DNA of 64,000 nt, taken from positions 1 to 64,000 of the forward strand of contig JAKSXM010000267.1 of the NCBI GenBank assembly GCA_022575985.1, read 5' to 3'. The DNA is from Anagrus nilaparvatae. Lineage: Eukaryota > Arthropoda > Insecta > Hymenoptera > Mymaridae. The translations under genes and the position numbers were made by a program. Shown here in pieces: positions 1 to 11,053 of this stretch (its first letter is position 1; each line of letters starts with the position of its first letter). Below the pieces are notes generated by a model. It had not been told where the DNA came from, searched no databases, and worked only from the letters and a program-made list of their open reading frames with translations.

Positions 1-991
1 TTAAAAACAAAAAAAAAAAATTTTTTTCAGTTATATATATGCTTCATATTACAAGTTAAGAGTAAATAAATATATAAAGTAAAGTGCTAAGAAATTCTAT
101 AATATAAACAAAATAGAAATTTTTTCCGTTACAGTAGTACTAGGTATAATTTTTATATTAGTTTTTATTTTATTTTATTACACTTTTGGTATTACTCGTA
201 TTAATTTATTTTTTTATTTTTTTAATTAAAAAATTTTTTTAAAATTGTGTTTTAAAAAATATGTATTAATAATTTCAAAAATATGTAATTAATGTAATAC
301 TAATTCAATTATAATATGTATATAGAAAAGTAAAAATATGCATTTCATACTGTTTGTTTGTAATTAAATCTCAAAAAACAACTGATATGCTTTATAAGTT
401 TGGTTTAATTTTTAATTTTAATTTCTCATTTATTTTCTCAACTATTAAATCCATACCAGACGTAAAAGAATCAACAATTTGCAGGAGAATTTATTATATA
501 CGAAAGTATTTTATAGTTTATACTTTGATTTTATACCCGAGGTATTTTTGACTGAAAATGAAATTGAATTAACACACATAAAAAGTCTTTAAAAGACTGC
601 ATTAAAATCTTTACTAACTTTATCTTTTAAGATTCAAGACAAGTTTCTTAATTGCAACTAGCAGTCTATAGATTATTCCCAAAAAATCTTTGTTCTTTGT
701 AAAACTTATTTAATATTTTTTTGAAACGCGCTCTTTCAAGCCCCACTGCTAGAATGGCTTAAATTTTTGTAAAGTTTTATATTTAATAATAAATTTTCAT
801 TTAAGGGGTCTTGCGCTTTCAAATACTATAATTTCGAGGAAATTTTGAGTGATCATAAAAAAAAACTGCTTTAGCTATTTGAAAAATTTTTTTTGTATTG
901 ATTTTGTACATTATCCTTCCTTTTTTTTAAAATTTTTATGTACATTAAGTACCTGAAAGATGGCGCTGAATGAAGTGATGAAAAAAAATAA
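1..991. other. AT-rich intergenic/intronic stretch
   Basis: No gene is visible. Positions 424-474 match 42627-42675 (shared core: ACTATTAAATC, ATACCA, CGTAAAAGAATCAAC), so part of this stretch is a dispersed repeat. A block at 790-827 is the inverted match of 1665-1700 (GTCTTGCGCTTTCAA against TTGAAAGCGCAAGAC). The two may be the ends of an old TIR element that encloses the SINE and MITE at 992-1467. Confidence 0.5.
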
Positions 992-1160
992 AAAGAGCCT
1001 CGGTAGCTCTGTGGTTAAGGCGTTGGACTTCGGACCTAAGGGTCCGCGGTTCAATTCCCGGCTATATCAGCATTAAGTTTTTTTCTTTGAGAAAAATTCT
1101 TAATGTTGTTCTACCGTGAGTTCTAGGATTGAGGCAAAAAAAAAAAAATAAAATAAAAAA
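992..1160 (+). repeat. tRNA-Arg-derived SINE
   Basis: The head (about 995-1067) resembles a tRNA. An A box is visible (TAGCTCTGTGG, 1004-1014) and a B box (GGTTCAATTCC, 1048-1058). The anticodon-loop sequence CTTCGGA would place TCG (Arg) at the anticodon. The acceptor ends do not pair and the T stem is poor, so it is not a working tRNA. An unrelated body and an A-rich tail (about 1135-1160) follow, which is the usual SINE layout: internal Pol III promoter, body, tail. Mobilisation would depend on a LINE in trans; I cannot assign the partner. Confidence 0.75.
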
Positions 1161-1162
1161 AG

Positions 1163-1467
1163 TTGTCCGACTGATTTAGCCGCCCAGGATCATCTTAAAA
1201 AAAAAAAAAAATCATGTTTTTCTGCATGCCCTAAACTTGGCATTAAACTAAGGAAAAGGAAAAATATTGAAAATTAAAAAAGTTACACTAAAAATAAAAA
1301 ATTTTGTCAAAATCACCCTCGTTTTCGGACACTCTCCTCCCTGTTAAATTTTTAAAAATAGCCCAATTAACTTTTCCGTAGTTTAATGCATCTTAATTAA
1401 ATAATAAAAAGATTTAAAAAAAAAAAATGAAATCGGAGGAGTAGTTTTCTTTCAATCAGTCGGACAA
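1163..1467. mobile_element. Small TIR element (MITE)
   Basis: The ends are inverted copies: TTGTCCGACTGATT at 1163-1176 and AATCAGTCGGACAA at 1454-1467. The interior is AT-rich and has no open frame of note. It directly abuts the SINE tail. The superfamily is not assigned because the target duplication is not clear. Confidence 0.6.
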
Positions 1468-2058
1468 ATTTAAAAAAGTAGGTTTCGAGATTAACGCGTT
1501 TAAAGTTTCTTTGTATGTATAATATATACGTTATATTATTGATCAAATTTCTTCTTTAAAATTTTTTTTATTCAACATATCGACATAAAACCTTCTTTAT
1601 CATAACTTTGAATATTTTTTTTATAAGATAAGAAGAAAAAAAAATGTTGATTAACGGAAAAAATTGAAAGCGCAAGACTCCTTAATAATAAATAATTTCT
1701 TTTGAAAATTTGAGCAATTCTGTAGGAAAATTGAAGCAGGTTATCTATAAAGTGTACACAATTCATAAATAAATCCTTTTGAATTCCGGAAAATATTAAA
1801 TTATATGCAAATAAACAATTTATTATTTTGAATTTTAATTGCTTTTCAGTAGATTAAAATTAGATTTTCACAAATCAAAGAAAAAGCACAATTGATTAAT
1901 TATAAAATATATTTAAACATTATTGATGCAAAACCAGAAAAGGAAGGTACGAGATAGGGCCAACATTTTTTTTTATTTTGCCAAAAATAAATCGTAAACA
2001 AAAAATTACTACATTCTTTACACAATATAGTCAAAATCATATGGTAAAAAAACTAGTG
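1468..2058. other. AT-rich stretch, no gene seen
   Basis: It holds the inverted partner (1665-1700) of the block at 790-827. I see no other structure and no coding signal. Confidence 0.4.
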
Positions 2059-2862
2059 CAAGCATCCCTTAATGTCTGCAGCTTTAGTATACATAAATTG
2101 GGACCTCCTTAATCTACACGAACTCATATTATTTATGTTATTTATGTTGTTTTCAAAACATTTAAAAATTTTTATTTTAACTTTCTCAATCTCAATTGTT
2201 TTCTAATTAAAATTATTATGTTTAAATTTTGTGTGTATAAAGTTTTTTTTAATAAGTAGAATGAAATGGTTAAACTTGTCCGATTCCATAGATAGCTTAC
2301 AAATATTTAATTTGAAGTTTTAATAGCAGTTGTGTATTTATATATTCTGATACGAGACATCAAAATTTTATTTAAAGTTAGTTAGCCTTGATTTAATTTG
2401 AAAGTGGTTTGAATTAAAGTAATTGAGATTAGTTTATAAATGTTTTATAATGAATCTTTCATCATGCATATCTAACATAAATTTATTCCCTTACAAAGTA
2501 AATAGAAGTTGTAAACCATTCATTATTTAACTCAAAGCGACTCCAAATAAAATAAAGGATATTTTTGAATTAAATTTTTATGACATTCTGCAGTACATTT
2601 TATAACAGAAATATTGTTAAAACTTCAAAATCAAATAGTTACAAAAGTTATCTCAATCCGCGGAACGGGGACTTCTCTTATTTTGGCGTAACATATATTT
2701 GATAATAATCAAATAAATTTCATACTTTTTGAAAAAATCTTGGTTTCTCTGCAAAAATTTTTTTATAAAGATACCTTGACATATTATGTGTAATTACCCG
2801 CGGTTTTAATATCCGTGGTAGTTATTTGGGACGTAACCCCCGTGGATATCAAGGGATGCCTG
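2059..2862. mobile_element. Degenerate pogo/Tigger-like DNA element
   Basis: The right end, read on the minus strand, starts CAGGCATCCCTTGATATCC and continues with ACGGGGGTTACGTCCC. This is the pattern of pogo/Tigger TIRs and is followed by TA. The left end CAAGCATCCCTTAATGTC is a diverged match. There is no transposase frame, so it is a non-autonomous relic. The left boundary is less certain than the right. Confidence 0.5.
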
Positions 2863-3022
2863 TACTATTTAACGTACACGAAAGATATAGAGCAGCTATT
2901 AAATAATGTTCGTTTAAAAAGCAAAAAAGAAGCACTAAAAATTATTTTATGCGTAAATCTACTCTTCAAGCATTAGCAAATTGATTTGACTCTAAGCATT
3001 TCAAAAATTTTTAGTATTAAAT

Positions 3023-3102
3023 TTAAAGCAATATACCTAGTCCTTCTGTAAGGAACTTTGTTACTTTGAGGTGACTTCGTCTGTAGCATGTTGGGTCGCT
3101 TT
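3023..3102 (-). CDS. Possible terminal exon of the minus-strand gene
   Basis: On the minus strand a good acceptor (T-rich tract, then ACAG) at 3103-3110 precedes sequence that stays open in phase 1 for 25 codons to a TAA at 3023-3025. Phase 1 is the phase demanded by the donor of the exon at 12947-13069. The same acceptor also opens a longer frame in phase 2 (about 42 codons, basic, reaching about 2975), so the reading frame is ambiguous. A weak internal donor (AG|GTATAT) would give a 66-nt exon, again phase 1-1. The product is unknown. This is inference from splice signals and openness; cDNA would decide it. Confidence 0.3.
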
Positions 3103-3380
3103 CTGTAAAAAATTAAATTTTTTTAGCTTAAATAATATCATTTTATCGAGTTTTAATAGAAAGTTTGAAACAAAAATGCTCGTTGGTTGTATGAAATTGT
3201 GAACACACAAATGAGTTATAAGTTTATTTGAATATAATAATTTACTAAAATAATTAATACAATATTCTATACAATTCATGGCAATTGTATTGTTGTCTCC
3301 TAAAAAAAATTATAGAAGTTTTGGTTATTTCAGTTAAAGATACCATGCAAAGGTAAATTAATTAAAACTAGTATTAGGGC

Positions 3381-4131
3381 TTCGCAATGGGACGAATACC
3401 AACTTGGCACTTCTTTTGTTTTACAAATAAAATTAAATAAGATTAAAATACAAACTGTGCACTCTTGACTTATACCAACTCGGCACCGGATTACTGTACT
3501 GTCTGGACAAGGATTTAATGATTAGCATTCAAAGAAAAAAATATACAATTGAACCTAGATTTTCATTTAAAATATACATTTTTGTTATATATCTCCAACT
3601 TTATTCGATTTTGGTTAATTTAGATTTAGAATTATTTATAACCGTCAAGAAAAAGTAGTTTACTTCCACGTTGTCTTAACATTAAGTACATTATTATTTT
3701 ATTAGTAAATTACTTGATTTAGCAAAAAACTATCTATAGTTTTATGTAGCAACTAACCTGCAATAAACATAAACAAGTTATAAAATTTATTATTATTCCC
3801 CACTGTCAAAATTAAAACTTTTAATAATTCATATTTAAATTGGTAAATTTCGTAAAGTGCACAGTTTTCCTAATTTTATAGATTTGTTCCCCTTCTTATT
3901 GTATAGGTATGTAGACAAAGTAAAATTATTATAACTAACTACAAAATTTTTTTTGTTAAAACTGTTTAAAATAATTTTACTGTATAGGTATATTTTTTGT
4001 ATTTATAATTTACTAACATACTTTTTTATTTGATAATCGGTTAATCTATCTTAATCGTCTTAAGAGCTTGGTGCCGTGACGGTAAGTGTGATGGGTGCCC
4101 AGATTTCCGAGTTGGTATTCGCCCTCGCGAT
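3381..4131. mobile_element. TIR element, about 750 bp
   Basis: Inverted ends: the left contains TTCGCAATGGGACGAATACC (from 3381), and the right, read on the minus strand, begins TCGCGAGGGCGAATACCAAC (4131 inward). Further inside, matching CAACTTGG/CAACTCGG and GGCACC blocks also pair. There is no coding frame. The superfamily was not recognised. Confidence 0.5.
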
Positions 4132-4364
4132 GTACAATAAAAATATAAATTTTCGTATATTATGGTACCGATTTTTGATACGATATTAATACGGTATTTC
4201 TTTTTTAGAATTTGTGGATATTTAACTTATCCGATAATATTGAAAATATCGCATCGACTTAAAAAAAAAAATTTTTTTACGCCAAACGTCTTTAGCAACT
4301 GAGTAACAAATGATACCGAGCACACAAAAAAATCTGAAGGCATGTAAGATTTTACTTAGAGACA

Positions 4365-4535
4365 TTAGTAACACAAATAAAAATAAATTTATATCTATTT
4401 GTCATATTCACCCCATTAGATGGGTGTAAGGGGGTAGTTTTTTAGCACAATAGAAAAAATCAATATTTTAAGCTACAAATGTTAACTAGTAGGTAATTTG
4501 GGCTACTCTTTTCATTTCTGAAGTCTATTTTCACA
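4365..4535 (+). repeat. Dispersed repeat (GGTAATTTGGG..CTCTTTTCATTTC family), copy 1
   Basis: It shares blocks with 6480-6655 (TAAATTTATATC, TTTGTCATAT, CTAGTAGG, GGCTACTCTTTTCATTTC) and with the large palindrome at 50535-51798, where the same block occurs several times. The pogo-like element at 4538-6452 is inserted immediately after it, between this copy and the next. Confidence 0.6.
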
Positions 4536-4537
4536 TA

Positions 4538-6452
4538 CAGGAAACCCTTCGTATTCGCGGGTAGTCGTATTCGCGGATTCATTTGAAATATACGCAATTC
4601 TTCAAAATATACTGGGATTCTTTTTTTGCAGATTTGAATTTGGTTTTACGCGGTTTTGTAGCAATGTTCACATTTATTAATTTTTTTTTTCAGATTATTT
4701 TACTTATCAATAAAATAATTTTCATTTTCAAAATTTTTTTGTTTTACTTTATGTACATCCTATATCCTATCCTTCATATATATATATAAATTTTTAATGT
4801 CGCTCTGGCCATTAGTCCGAAGTCGTTGAGTGATAAAATAAATAATATTAATTTAATTAATTAAATGATAATAAAAGCATTCTATAAATTCAAAAAATTA
4901 ATTTCTTAAATATTTTTCACAAATTTAATGATAAAATATCTTTTAATTATACAAATTTACATTTCATGTTCCATTACTTTTTAATCACGCAGTACTTCTG
5001 CAAAGAGGACAAATTCAAAACTTAAAATCAAGCTTCCGTGTATATATTTTATCATATAAATATTAATATTTTTTATTAAATGCAATTTACAAATTATTTT
5101 ATGAAAAAATATTATTTTAAAATAATATATTATTACTAAATTTATAAATGATTAATCAAAAATTAAAGAATAATATTATTTTTTCTTTTTATTTACTATA
5201 ACCCTAGTGCGCGCACTTTGTATAATAAACAAACAATATGGCGTCCTTGCTGCTAAAACTGCGTTATAAGATTTTCTTCGTTTAATTACGCGAAATTTCC
5301 CACGTATACCTCATATTCGAGAATTACCAATAGATTCTTTGGTCTTCGAACTTTTAATTTATCGTTATCTGCATTGGGAAATTCGCGATTTGATAGGAAA
5401 AATAATTAACTTCCGGAATTTCCCCCATTAGACTAATGTAATATTTACTTATCTTTGGACCTTTATATTTCAAAATTATGCATGACTATCGACTATAAGC
5501 ACCCTTCTTATACTGTGCTATAAGGCCTATACCATTCGATTCCTGAGACTTTACTCTAACAAACTATATATGTCTTAATTGGGAAATTCAATTTTCAGAG
5601 CGACCTTAATTATGTATGTTTGTCCAAACGCGATAAACGAGAACGATAAATGCTACAGACATCGTGCTTACGGCAAAAGACGGCAAAAGTTACGGGTCAA
5701 AACATAGGCTAGGTTTTATTTCGATTAATAACGTCAAAAAATTTTTATGTTGAAAAAACTGTATTTCCAAGAAAAAAATTTTTATCAAATTTTCAAAAAA
5801 AACCAAAAAAACTGAAAACCGAGGAAAAATTTTTTTATCAAAAAGAATTTCATTTGATTTGGGCATATTTTTTACGTATCCACCTAAATTTTCAAGGCAA
5901 TAGGCGTGATCTGTCAAAAGTTACATTAATTTTTAGAAAATTATAAAAGTTTAGGACTAATATTAGGAATAATATTATATATATTTCTAATTTTTATCAA
6001 TCACAAATTTAGTAACTAAATATAGCAACTAAAAGAATCTTGAACAGCTATATTATCAGGCAGAATCCAAAAATGAGTAGTTGAGGGAAATAACGACTAC
6101 TTGTGGATCCTATGGAAGGGTGGCGAATCTTTGTATTGCTGATTACTAATTATCCGTCTGGGTTCATAAGCCCGTAATTTTTATGATACAGTAAATTTTA
6201 GATAATATTTCGGGTAAAAAAAGATTATTTTACAAAATATTGAGTAACCTAAAACAATATATCTTTGGAAAAATCAAGTTGCAGGGGTCCAGGGGGGCGC
6301 AGCCCCCATGGCGGTTGCCGGGGCGAGCAAAGCGAGTCGGAGGCAGCTAGTATATATATATACAACGGTCCCAGTCCCGCGTTATTCGCGGATTTTCTTA
6401 TTCGCGGTCTTTTTCCGGTCTCAATTACCCGCGAATACGGAGGGTTTTCCTG
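4538..6452. mobile_element. pogo-like TIR element, 1.9 kb, non-autonomous
   Basis: Left end CAGGAAACCCTTCGTATTCG (4538 onward); right end, read on the minus strand, CAGGAAAACCCTCCGTATTC (from 6452). TA flanks both ends (4536-4537 and 6453-6454), as in the Tc1/mariner-pogo superfamily. GTATTCGCGG-type subterminal repeats occur at 4550-4580 and 6380-6440. No transposase frame survives. It carries a Helitron-like end at about 6265-6350. Around 5218-5280 a GC-richer patch (GCGCGCACT, ATATGGCGTCC) looks promoter-like, but I could not connect it to a gene. Confidence 0.7.
6265..6350 (+). mobile_element. Helitron-like 3' terminus
   Basis: A GC-rich stretch with short palindromes (GGGGGGCGCAGCCCCC and GGCGAGCAAAGCGAG) ends in CTAG followed by T at 6347-6351. 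Helitron 3' ends consist of a GC-rich hairpin followed by CTRR next to T. It lies inside the 4538-6452 TIR element. The 5' end (TC...) could not be located. The 65-codon open frame here is a by-product of the GC-rich sequence. Confidence 0.45.
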
Positions 6453-6479
6453 TATCCCTTAAAAATGTGGACTACTAAT

Positions 6480-6655
6480 ATACCAAAAATAAATAAATTT
6501 ATATCAATTTGTCATATACATCTCCTCAGATTAAGTGTAACGCAGTGACATTATAGCATATAGTATAAGGAATCTATATTTTGGGCGAAAAATATTATCT
6601 AGTAGGGAATCGAGGCTACTCTTTTCATTTCCGAAGTGCATTTTCACAGACAACC
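6480..6655 (+). repeat. Dispersed repeat, copy 2 of the 4365-4535 family
   Basis: It matches 4365-4535 in the same orientation, including GGCTACTCTTTTCATTTC and the following CATTTTCACA. It suggests that the two copies were adjacent before the pogo-like element separated them. Confidence 0.6.
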
Positions 6656-7000
6656 CCTACAAAATTTTGATATCACTTCCCTAAATGAGGCGTAAATTAC
6701 TTATGAGAGTTACATAAAATTACACTGTGTTACATGCCTCACCAGATTAAGTTTGCCTGAATGGAATAAAACATAACCTTTTTATCTTAGAGTAATAATA
6801 TTAAAAATTTTGACTTTAATAAAAAATTTTTTAAAAAATGGAGTTTTGCGCATGCATCTTCAGTTACTGATGAAGAGCACCGTGACAAACCTGATCAGTT
6901 ACTTATCAGTAATGAAGGGGTAGGCTAGTCAGTAACTGATGTTCAAATCAGTTAACGGATCAGTTACTGAGTAGAAACTTAAATGGATTTCTACCTGGGA

Positions 7001-7761
7001 TACTACACCGGAAAATTATTCCATTTAGAATTAACCTTTTAATTGTTGACACAAGATTTCAACACAATTTTTTTGAAATTGATTTGCTTTGACATGAAAT
7101 ATAAAAATTATAATCAAGGTTTGACACAAAATATTTTGACCAGAAATATCTTTTACCCGAAAATTTTTGATATTGATTTTAATACCAATAATATTACCAC
7201 CAGTAATCTTCGCCACAAGAAAACTGCATACAAATTAAAATATAAAGCTTTTTTCTTAGTACAACAATAATTAATAAATAAATTTTTGACACCAATAAAT
7301 TTTTTTGAATTCATTTTGATCACTAAGAATTACACATTAAAATAGGTGTATTAGGAGTCTACTGACGAACCAACCTAATACACTATGGCGAAATACTGTT
7401 CCGTGACTATTAGTTGGAAATTAACCAATTTATTGGTTAAATTAATAAAAATATCACATTAAAATAGTATGTGGTAGAAAGAAATTTTGATGATTTATTG
7501 GTGTCAAAATTTATGTGTGAAAAATAAATTTTATATTTTAATTTGTATGCAATTTACTTGTGGCAAAGATTACTGGTGGACATATTATTGTCGTGAAAAT
7601 CAATAATAAAAATATTTGAAAGATATTTTTGGTCAAAATATTTTATGTCAAAACTTGATTATAATTTTTATACTTCGCGTCAAAGCAAAAAAATTTTGGC
7701 GACATCTTGTGTCAAAAGTTAAATGGTTAATTCTAAAATGGAGTAATGTTCCGGTGGGGTA
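7001..7761. mobile_element. Foldback/TIR element with CACCGGAA ends
   Basis: The arms at about 7001-7230 and 7545-7761 are inverted copies: TACTACACCGGAAAATTATT on the left, and the inverse of GAGTAATGTTCCGGTGGGGTA on the right. The two arms encode near-identical shadow peptides on opposite strands, which explains the apparent open frames at 7031-7216, 7043-7270 and 7616-7876. A related relic lies at 27985-28552. No transposase. Confidence 0.7.
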
Positions 7762-8639
7762 CATTATATCTAAAAGTTCAGAGAATAAAAATAAAATTTT
7801 TGATAATTTTGATACAATTTTGTACAATTTTCAAGCAAGATATATATGGGCACGTCCAGGGAAGAACGGAACTTGACTTCCGGTCAATTTGAAAATTTCA
7901 AACCATTAAAAATGAAACCAGAAGTGGCCCAAAATAAAAAAAAATACCCTGCCAATTAGCTGGCACTGAGGTTCCTCAAACAATGGTCTTTAAACTTCAA
8001 TATGCAATAAATATTATCGATTACAACCATGCAATTATACATACATTTTTCTTTTTTACTAGGTAAAGTAGACCATTAAGATCATTTTGTTATTAAAGTA
8101 AAAATTCTAGCGCCCATGGATTGATCGCGCCGGCGTTAATGGATTTTAAATCATTTTTGCATAATTCAAAAGAGATAATATAAAAAAAGCTAATTTTATT
8201 ATTTTTTTGTAAAATTTTATTAGAATATATAATTATCCCTTAATAAAATTTGCTCGTAAAGGCTGTTATTATTTCAAAAAATTTTATCCCTTAATAATTA
8301 AAATATTGAGTAACATGATTTTTTTGTTTTGTCAAAGAAATCGTTGGCAACTTAATTTTAAAATGGTTGGCATCTTAATTTTAAAATGCAAACATAACCA
8401 TTTAATATTTTTAGGCTGTTTATTATTGTTTATAATTTCATTAAGCTACATACATAAATAAACATAGCAACGAACAAAATAATCCGAGGAAGTCAAAAAG
8501 AGCAAGATTTCCATCATTCTTTCTTGTGTGTTATAATTTATATCAAAATAAAAAAAAAATTGTGATCGGATACAAAAAATTACTATAAAACTAAATTTAT
8601 AAAATTTGTACTCTCATTAAAATAAATTAGATATGTCCA

Positions 8640-10260
8640 ATACGAAAAATAAATTTGATGTTTTATGTATTTTTTTGTAACGAAGATTTTGAAGAAAAAA
8701 ATTTTCAAAAAATTAATTATTAGATTCAAGATATCGAGTAAAAATCATAATTTCAAATATAAGTAATTTCATGGAAATGAATGAGGTATTACATCCAAAT
8801 TAAAAAAAAAAAAAAGTATTTTGAGATTTTTTTAATAAACAAATTTTTGGAAAAAAAAGTTAGGTATTCGTTCGATAATTGTTTTGGAATATCACTGGTT
8901 ACAATATTTTAAAATATTAGTACTTTCATAGAATTAAAAGAGGTATTACACCAAAAAAATATTGCAATTTTTTTTTTATTTTTCTTTTTTTTTAATTTAG
9001 AGAATAAAAATTTTGAAAAAATTAAGTATCAATTTCAAAAAATTACTGTAAACGAGGTCTTAAAACTAGTACTTCCATGGAAATAAATTAGGTACTACGT
9101 CCAAAAAGAAAAAAAAGTTTTGTATTTTTTGTATTTTTTTGTGAAAAAAATTTTAGGAAAAAAATTTTTTAAAAATTAAGTATCAGATTGGAGATATCAA
9201 GTAAAAATCATACTTTCAAGTATAAGTACTTTCATGGAAATAAATGAGGTATTACATCCAAATTAAAAAAAAAGGGGGGGGGGGTTTGAAATTTTTTTGA
9301 TAAAAAAAATGTTTGGAAAAAAAATTAGGTCTTAATTCGATAATGGTTTTGAAATATCACTAGTTACAATATTTTCAGATATTAGTACTTTAATAGAATT
9401 AAATGAGGTATTACACCAAAAAAAAAAAATATATTGCAGTTTTTTTTATTTTTCTTTTTTTTAATTTTGAAAAAAAAAATTTTGAAAAAATTAAGAATCA
9501 GATCCAAAAAATTACAATAAACAAGGTTCTTAAAACTAGTACTTCCATGAAAATAAATTAGGTACTAAGTCCAAAAAGAAAAAAAAATTGGTATTTTTTG
9601 TATTTTTTTGTGAAAAAAATTTTAGAAAAAAAATTTTCAGAAAATTAAGTATCCGATTCGAGATATCATTTGAAAACTATATTTTCAAATATAAGTACTT
9701 TCATGGAAATAAATGAGGTATTACATCCAAATTAAAAAAAAAAGGGGGGGTTTGAGATTTTTTGATAAAAAAATGTTTGAAAAAAAAATTAGGTCTTAAT
9801 TCGATAATAGTTTTGAAATATCACTAGTTACAATATTTTCAGATATTAGTACTTTCATAGAATTAAATGAGGTATTACACCCAAAAAAAAAAAAAAATAT
9901 TGTATTCTTTTTTATTTTTCTATTTTTTTCATTTTGACAAAAAAAATTTTGAAAAAATTAAGTATCAGATCCAAAAAATAACAATAAACAAGTTTCTTAA
10001 AACTAGTACTTCCATGGAAATAAATTAGGTACTACGTCCAAAAAGAAAAAAAAAATTATTATTTTTTGTATTTTTTTGTGAAAAAAATTTTAGAAAAAAA
10101 ATTTTCAGAAAATTAATTATCCGATTCGAGATATCATGTAAAAACCATACTTTCAAATATAAGTAGTTTCATGGAAATAAATGAGGTATTACATCCAAAT
10201 CAAAAAAAAAAAAAGTACCTCGAGCTTTTTTGGTGAAATAATTTTTGAAAAAAAAATTAG
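8640..10260 (+). repeat. Higher-order tandem array (3 x ~156 bp)
   Basis: Monomers of about 155 bp start AGTACTTYCATRGAAATAAA and continue with GGTAYTACRYCCAAA plus an A-run. Three monomer types (ending near CTAGTTACAATATT, ATAAACAAGGTTCTTAAAAC and ATCATGTAAAAACCATAC) recur in fixed order. The first type recurs near 8768, 9225, 9700 and 10180, giving a higher-order period of roughly 470 bp. Two copies of the first type carry a G-run (7-10 G) after the A-run. Confidence 0.75.
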
Positions 10261-10309
10261 GTCTTAATTCCATAATATTTGTGAAATATCACCGATTACA
10301 TACATACGT

Positions 10310-10310
10310 A

Positions 10311-10353
<43 letters not shown>
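10310..10353 (+). repeat. AC microsatellite
   Basis: A nearly pure (AC)n tract preceded by CATACATACGTACGTAC. It sits at the same place in each GGTTCCTC-family copy (also 25255-25320, and inverted near 37500-37550 and 38875-38912), so it is a structural part of the element rather than an accident. Confidence 0.9.
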
Positions 10354-10357
<4 letters not shown>

Positions 10358-10740
10358 TTTTTTTAAAAACAGGTTTTTTAGCTTCCTGGGGTCCCAAAAC
10401 GTGCTTATATGCCAAAAAATAGAATATCAAATTTTGACCTAACACAATGGTTCCTCTTTGAGGAACCAAAAATTTTTTCAGGTATGCCAGGTAAAAAGAA
10501 AATTTTTTCCCAATCATATGTATATGTTAAAAGTTTCATGGTTTTGAGTTATTTCAGTTTGAACTGGGCGGCTGAAATCAGAAAATTGAAAAAATCCAAC
10601 TTTGGAGCAGCTGTATCTCAAAATTATGCATCAGGAAGTGTAAAGTATGAGTTATTTCACAAATTCCAGGTAAAAAATGATCCAAAAAATTTTATTTTAT
10701 TTTTATTTTTCAGGTGGTTGTTCTTTCCTGGACGTGCCCA

Positions 10741-11053
10741 TATGCATGGATAAAATAAATATTTAAAAAAAGAGCTTAACAAAAATAAACGGATATTTGA
10801 ATTCTAAATAATGTTTTTGCAAATTTTTTTTAAAGATATTAATTTTTTAATATTATTTTAAAAAAGTCTAGTGTTATAAACTATAAAAGTTCTATTTCAA
10901 GAAAATTCTTTGTTTTTGATTTATACTAAACTTATAATTCATGATTATCTACGAAAGGCTTAATAGTGACATACTGGCAAGCTTCACGCTATTTAGCTAC
11001 AGGCGAAATTAATTAAAATTGTTAGATCAATGCATCGAATAAATTATTCATAA
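10741..11053. other. AT-rich stretch, nothing seen
   Basis: No coding signal, repeat or inverted repeat that I could recognise. Confidence 0.3.

Larger units (their letters stand above)
7946..10466 (+). repeat. GGTTCCTC-family element, copy a (complete)
   Basis: The 5' terminus TACCCTGCCAATTAGCTGGC includes a TGCCAA..TTGGCA-type hairpin followed by GGTTCCTCA. A leader leads into a tandem array (about 8640-10260), then an AC microsatellite (10310-10353), then a conserved 3' core (GACTTTTTTTAAAAACMGG, TTTTTTAGCTTCCTGRGGT, CAAAACGTGCTTATAT). It ends in the palindrome GGTTCCTCTTTGAGGAACC at about 10448-10466. The same order of parts occurs at 24914-25425, 37391-40920 and 38764-40488. No protein is encoded; microsatellite-driven frames at 10245 and 10296 are artefacts. 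The family could be a non-autonomous mobile element of an unrecognised type. Confidence 0.75.
7847..10740. mobile_element. TIR element carrying the GGTTCCTC repeat (copy a)
   Basis: The outer ends are inverted: TGGGCACGTCCAGGGAAGAA from 7847, and on the minus strand TGGGCACGTCCAGGAAAGAA from 10740. TA flanks both (7845-7846, 10741-10742). The interior is almost entirely the GGTTCCTC-family element at 7946-10466, with short unique shoulders. The 114-codon frame at 10409-10753 overlaps the shoulder and the right TIR; I read it as chance or a by-product. No transposase is recognisable, so any movement would be in trans. Confidence 0.65.

Noticed and set aside
995..1067. Functional tRNA-Arg gene
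   Set aside because: Acceptor and T stems do not pair; an unrelated body and A-rich tail follow, so it is a SINE head.
5218..5290. CpG-containing promoter with a short MASLLLKL frame
   Set aside because: A single GC-richer patch inside a TIR element, with no exon or donor that I could attach; kept only as a remark.
6265..6462. 65-codon frame rich in Gly, Arg and Ser
   Set aside because: It is the GC-rich hairpin of a Helitron-like end plus the pogo-like TIR.
7031..7876. Pair of similar small proteins encoded on opposite strands
   Set aside because: They arise from the two inverted arms of one foldback element; the similarity is at DNA level.
10245..10517. Overlapping open frames with THTHTHT / CVCVCV peptides (also 25129-25405, 37356-37553, 38717-38983)
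   Set aside because: They are translations of the AC/GT microsatellite and the flanking repeat core, which recur in several repeat copies; no coding signal beyond that.
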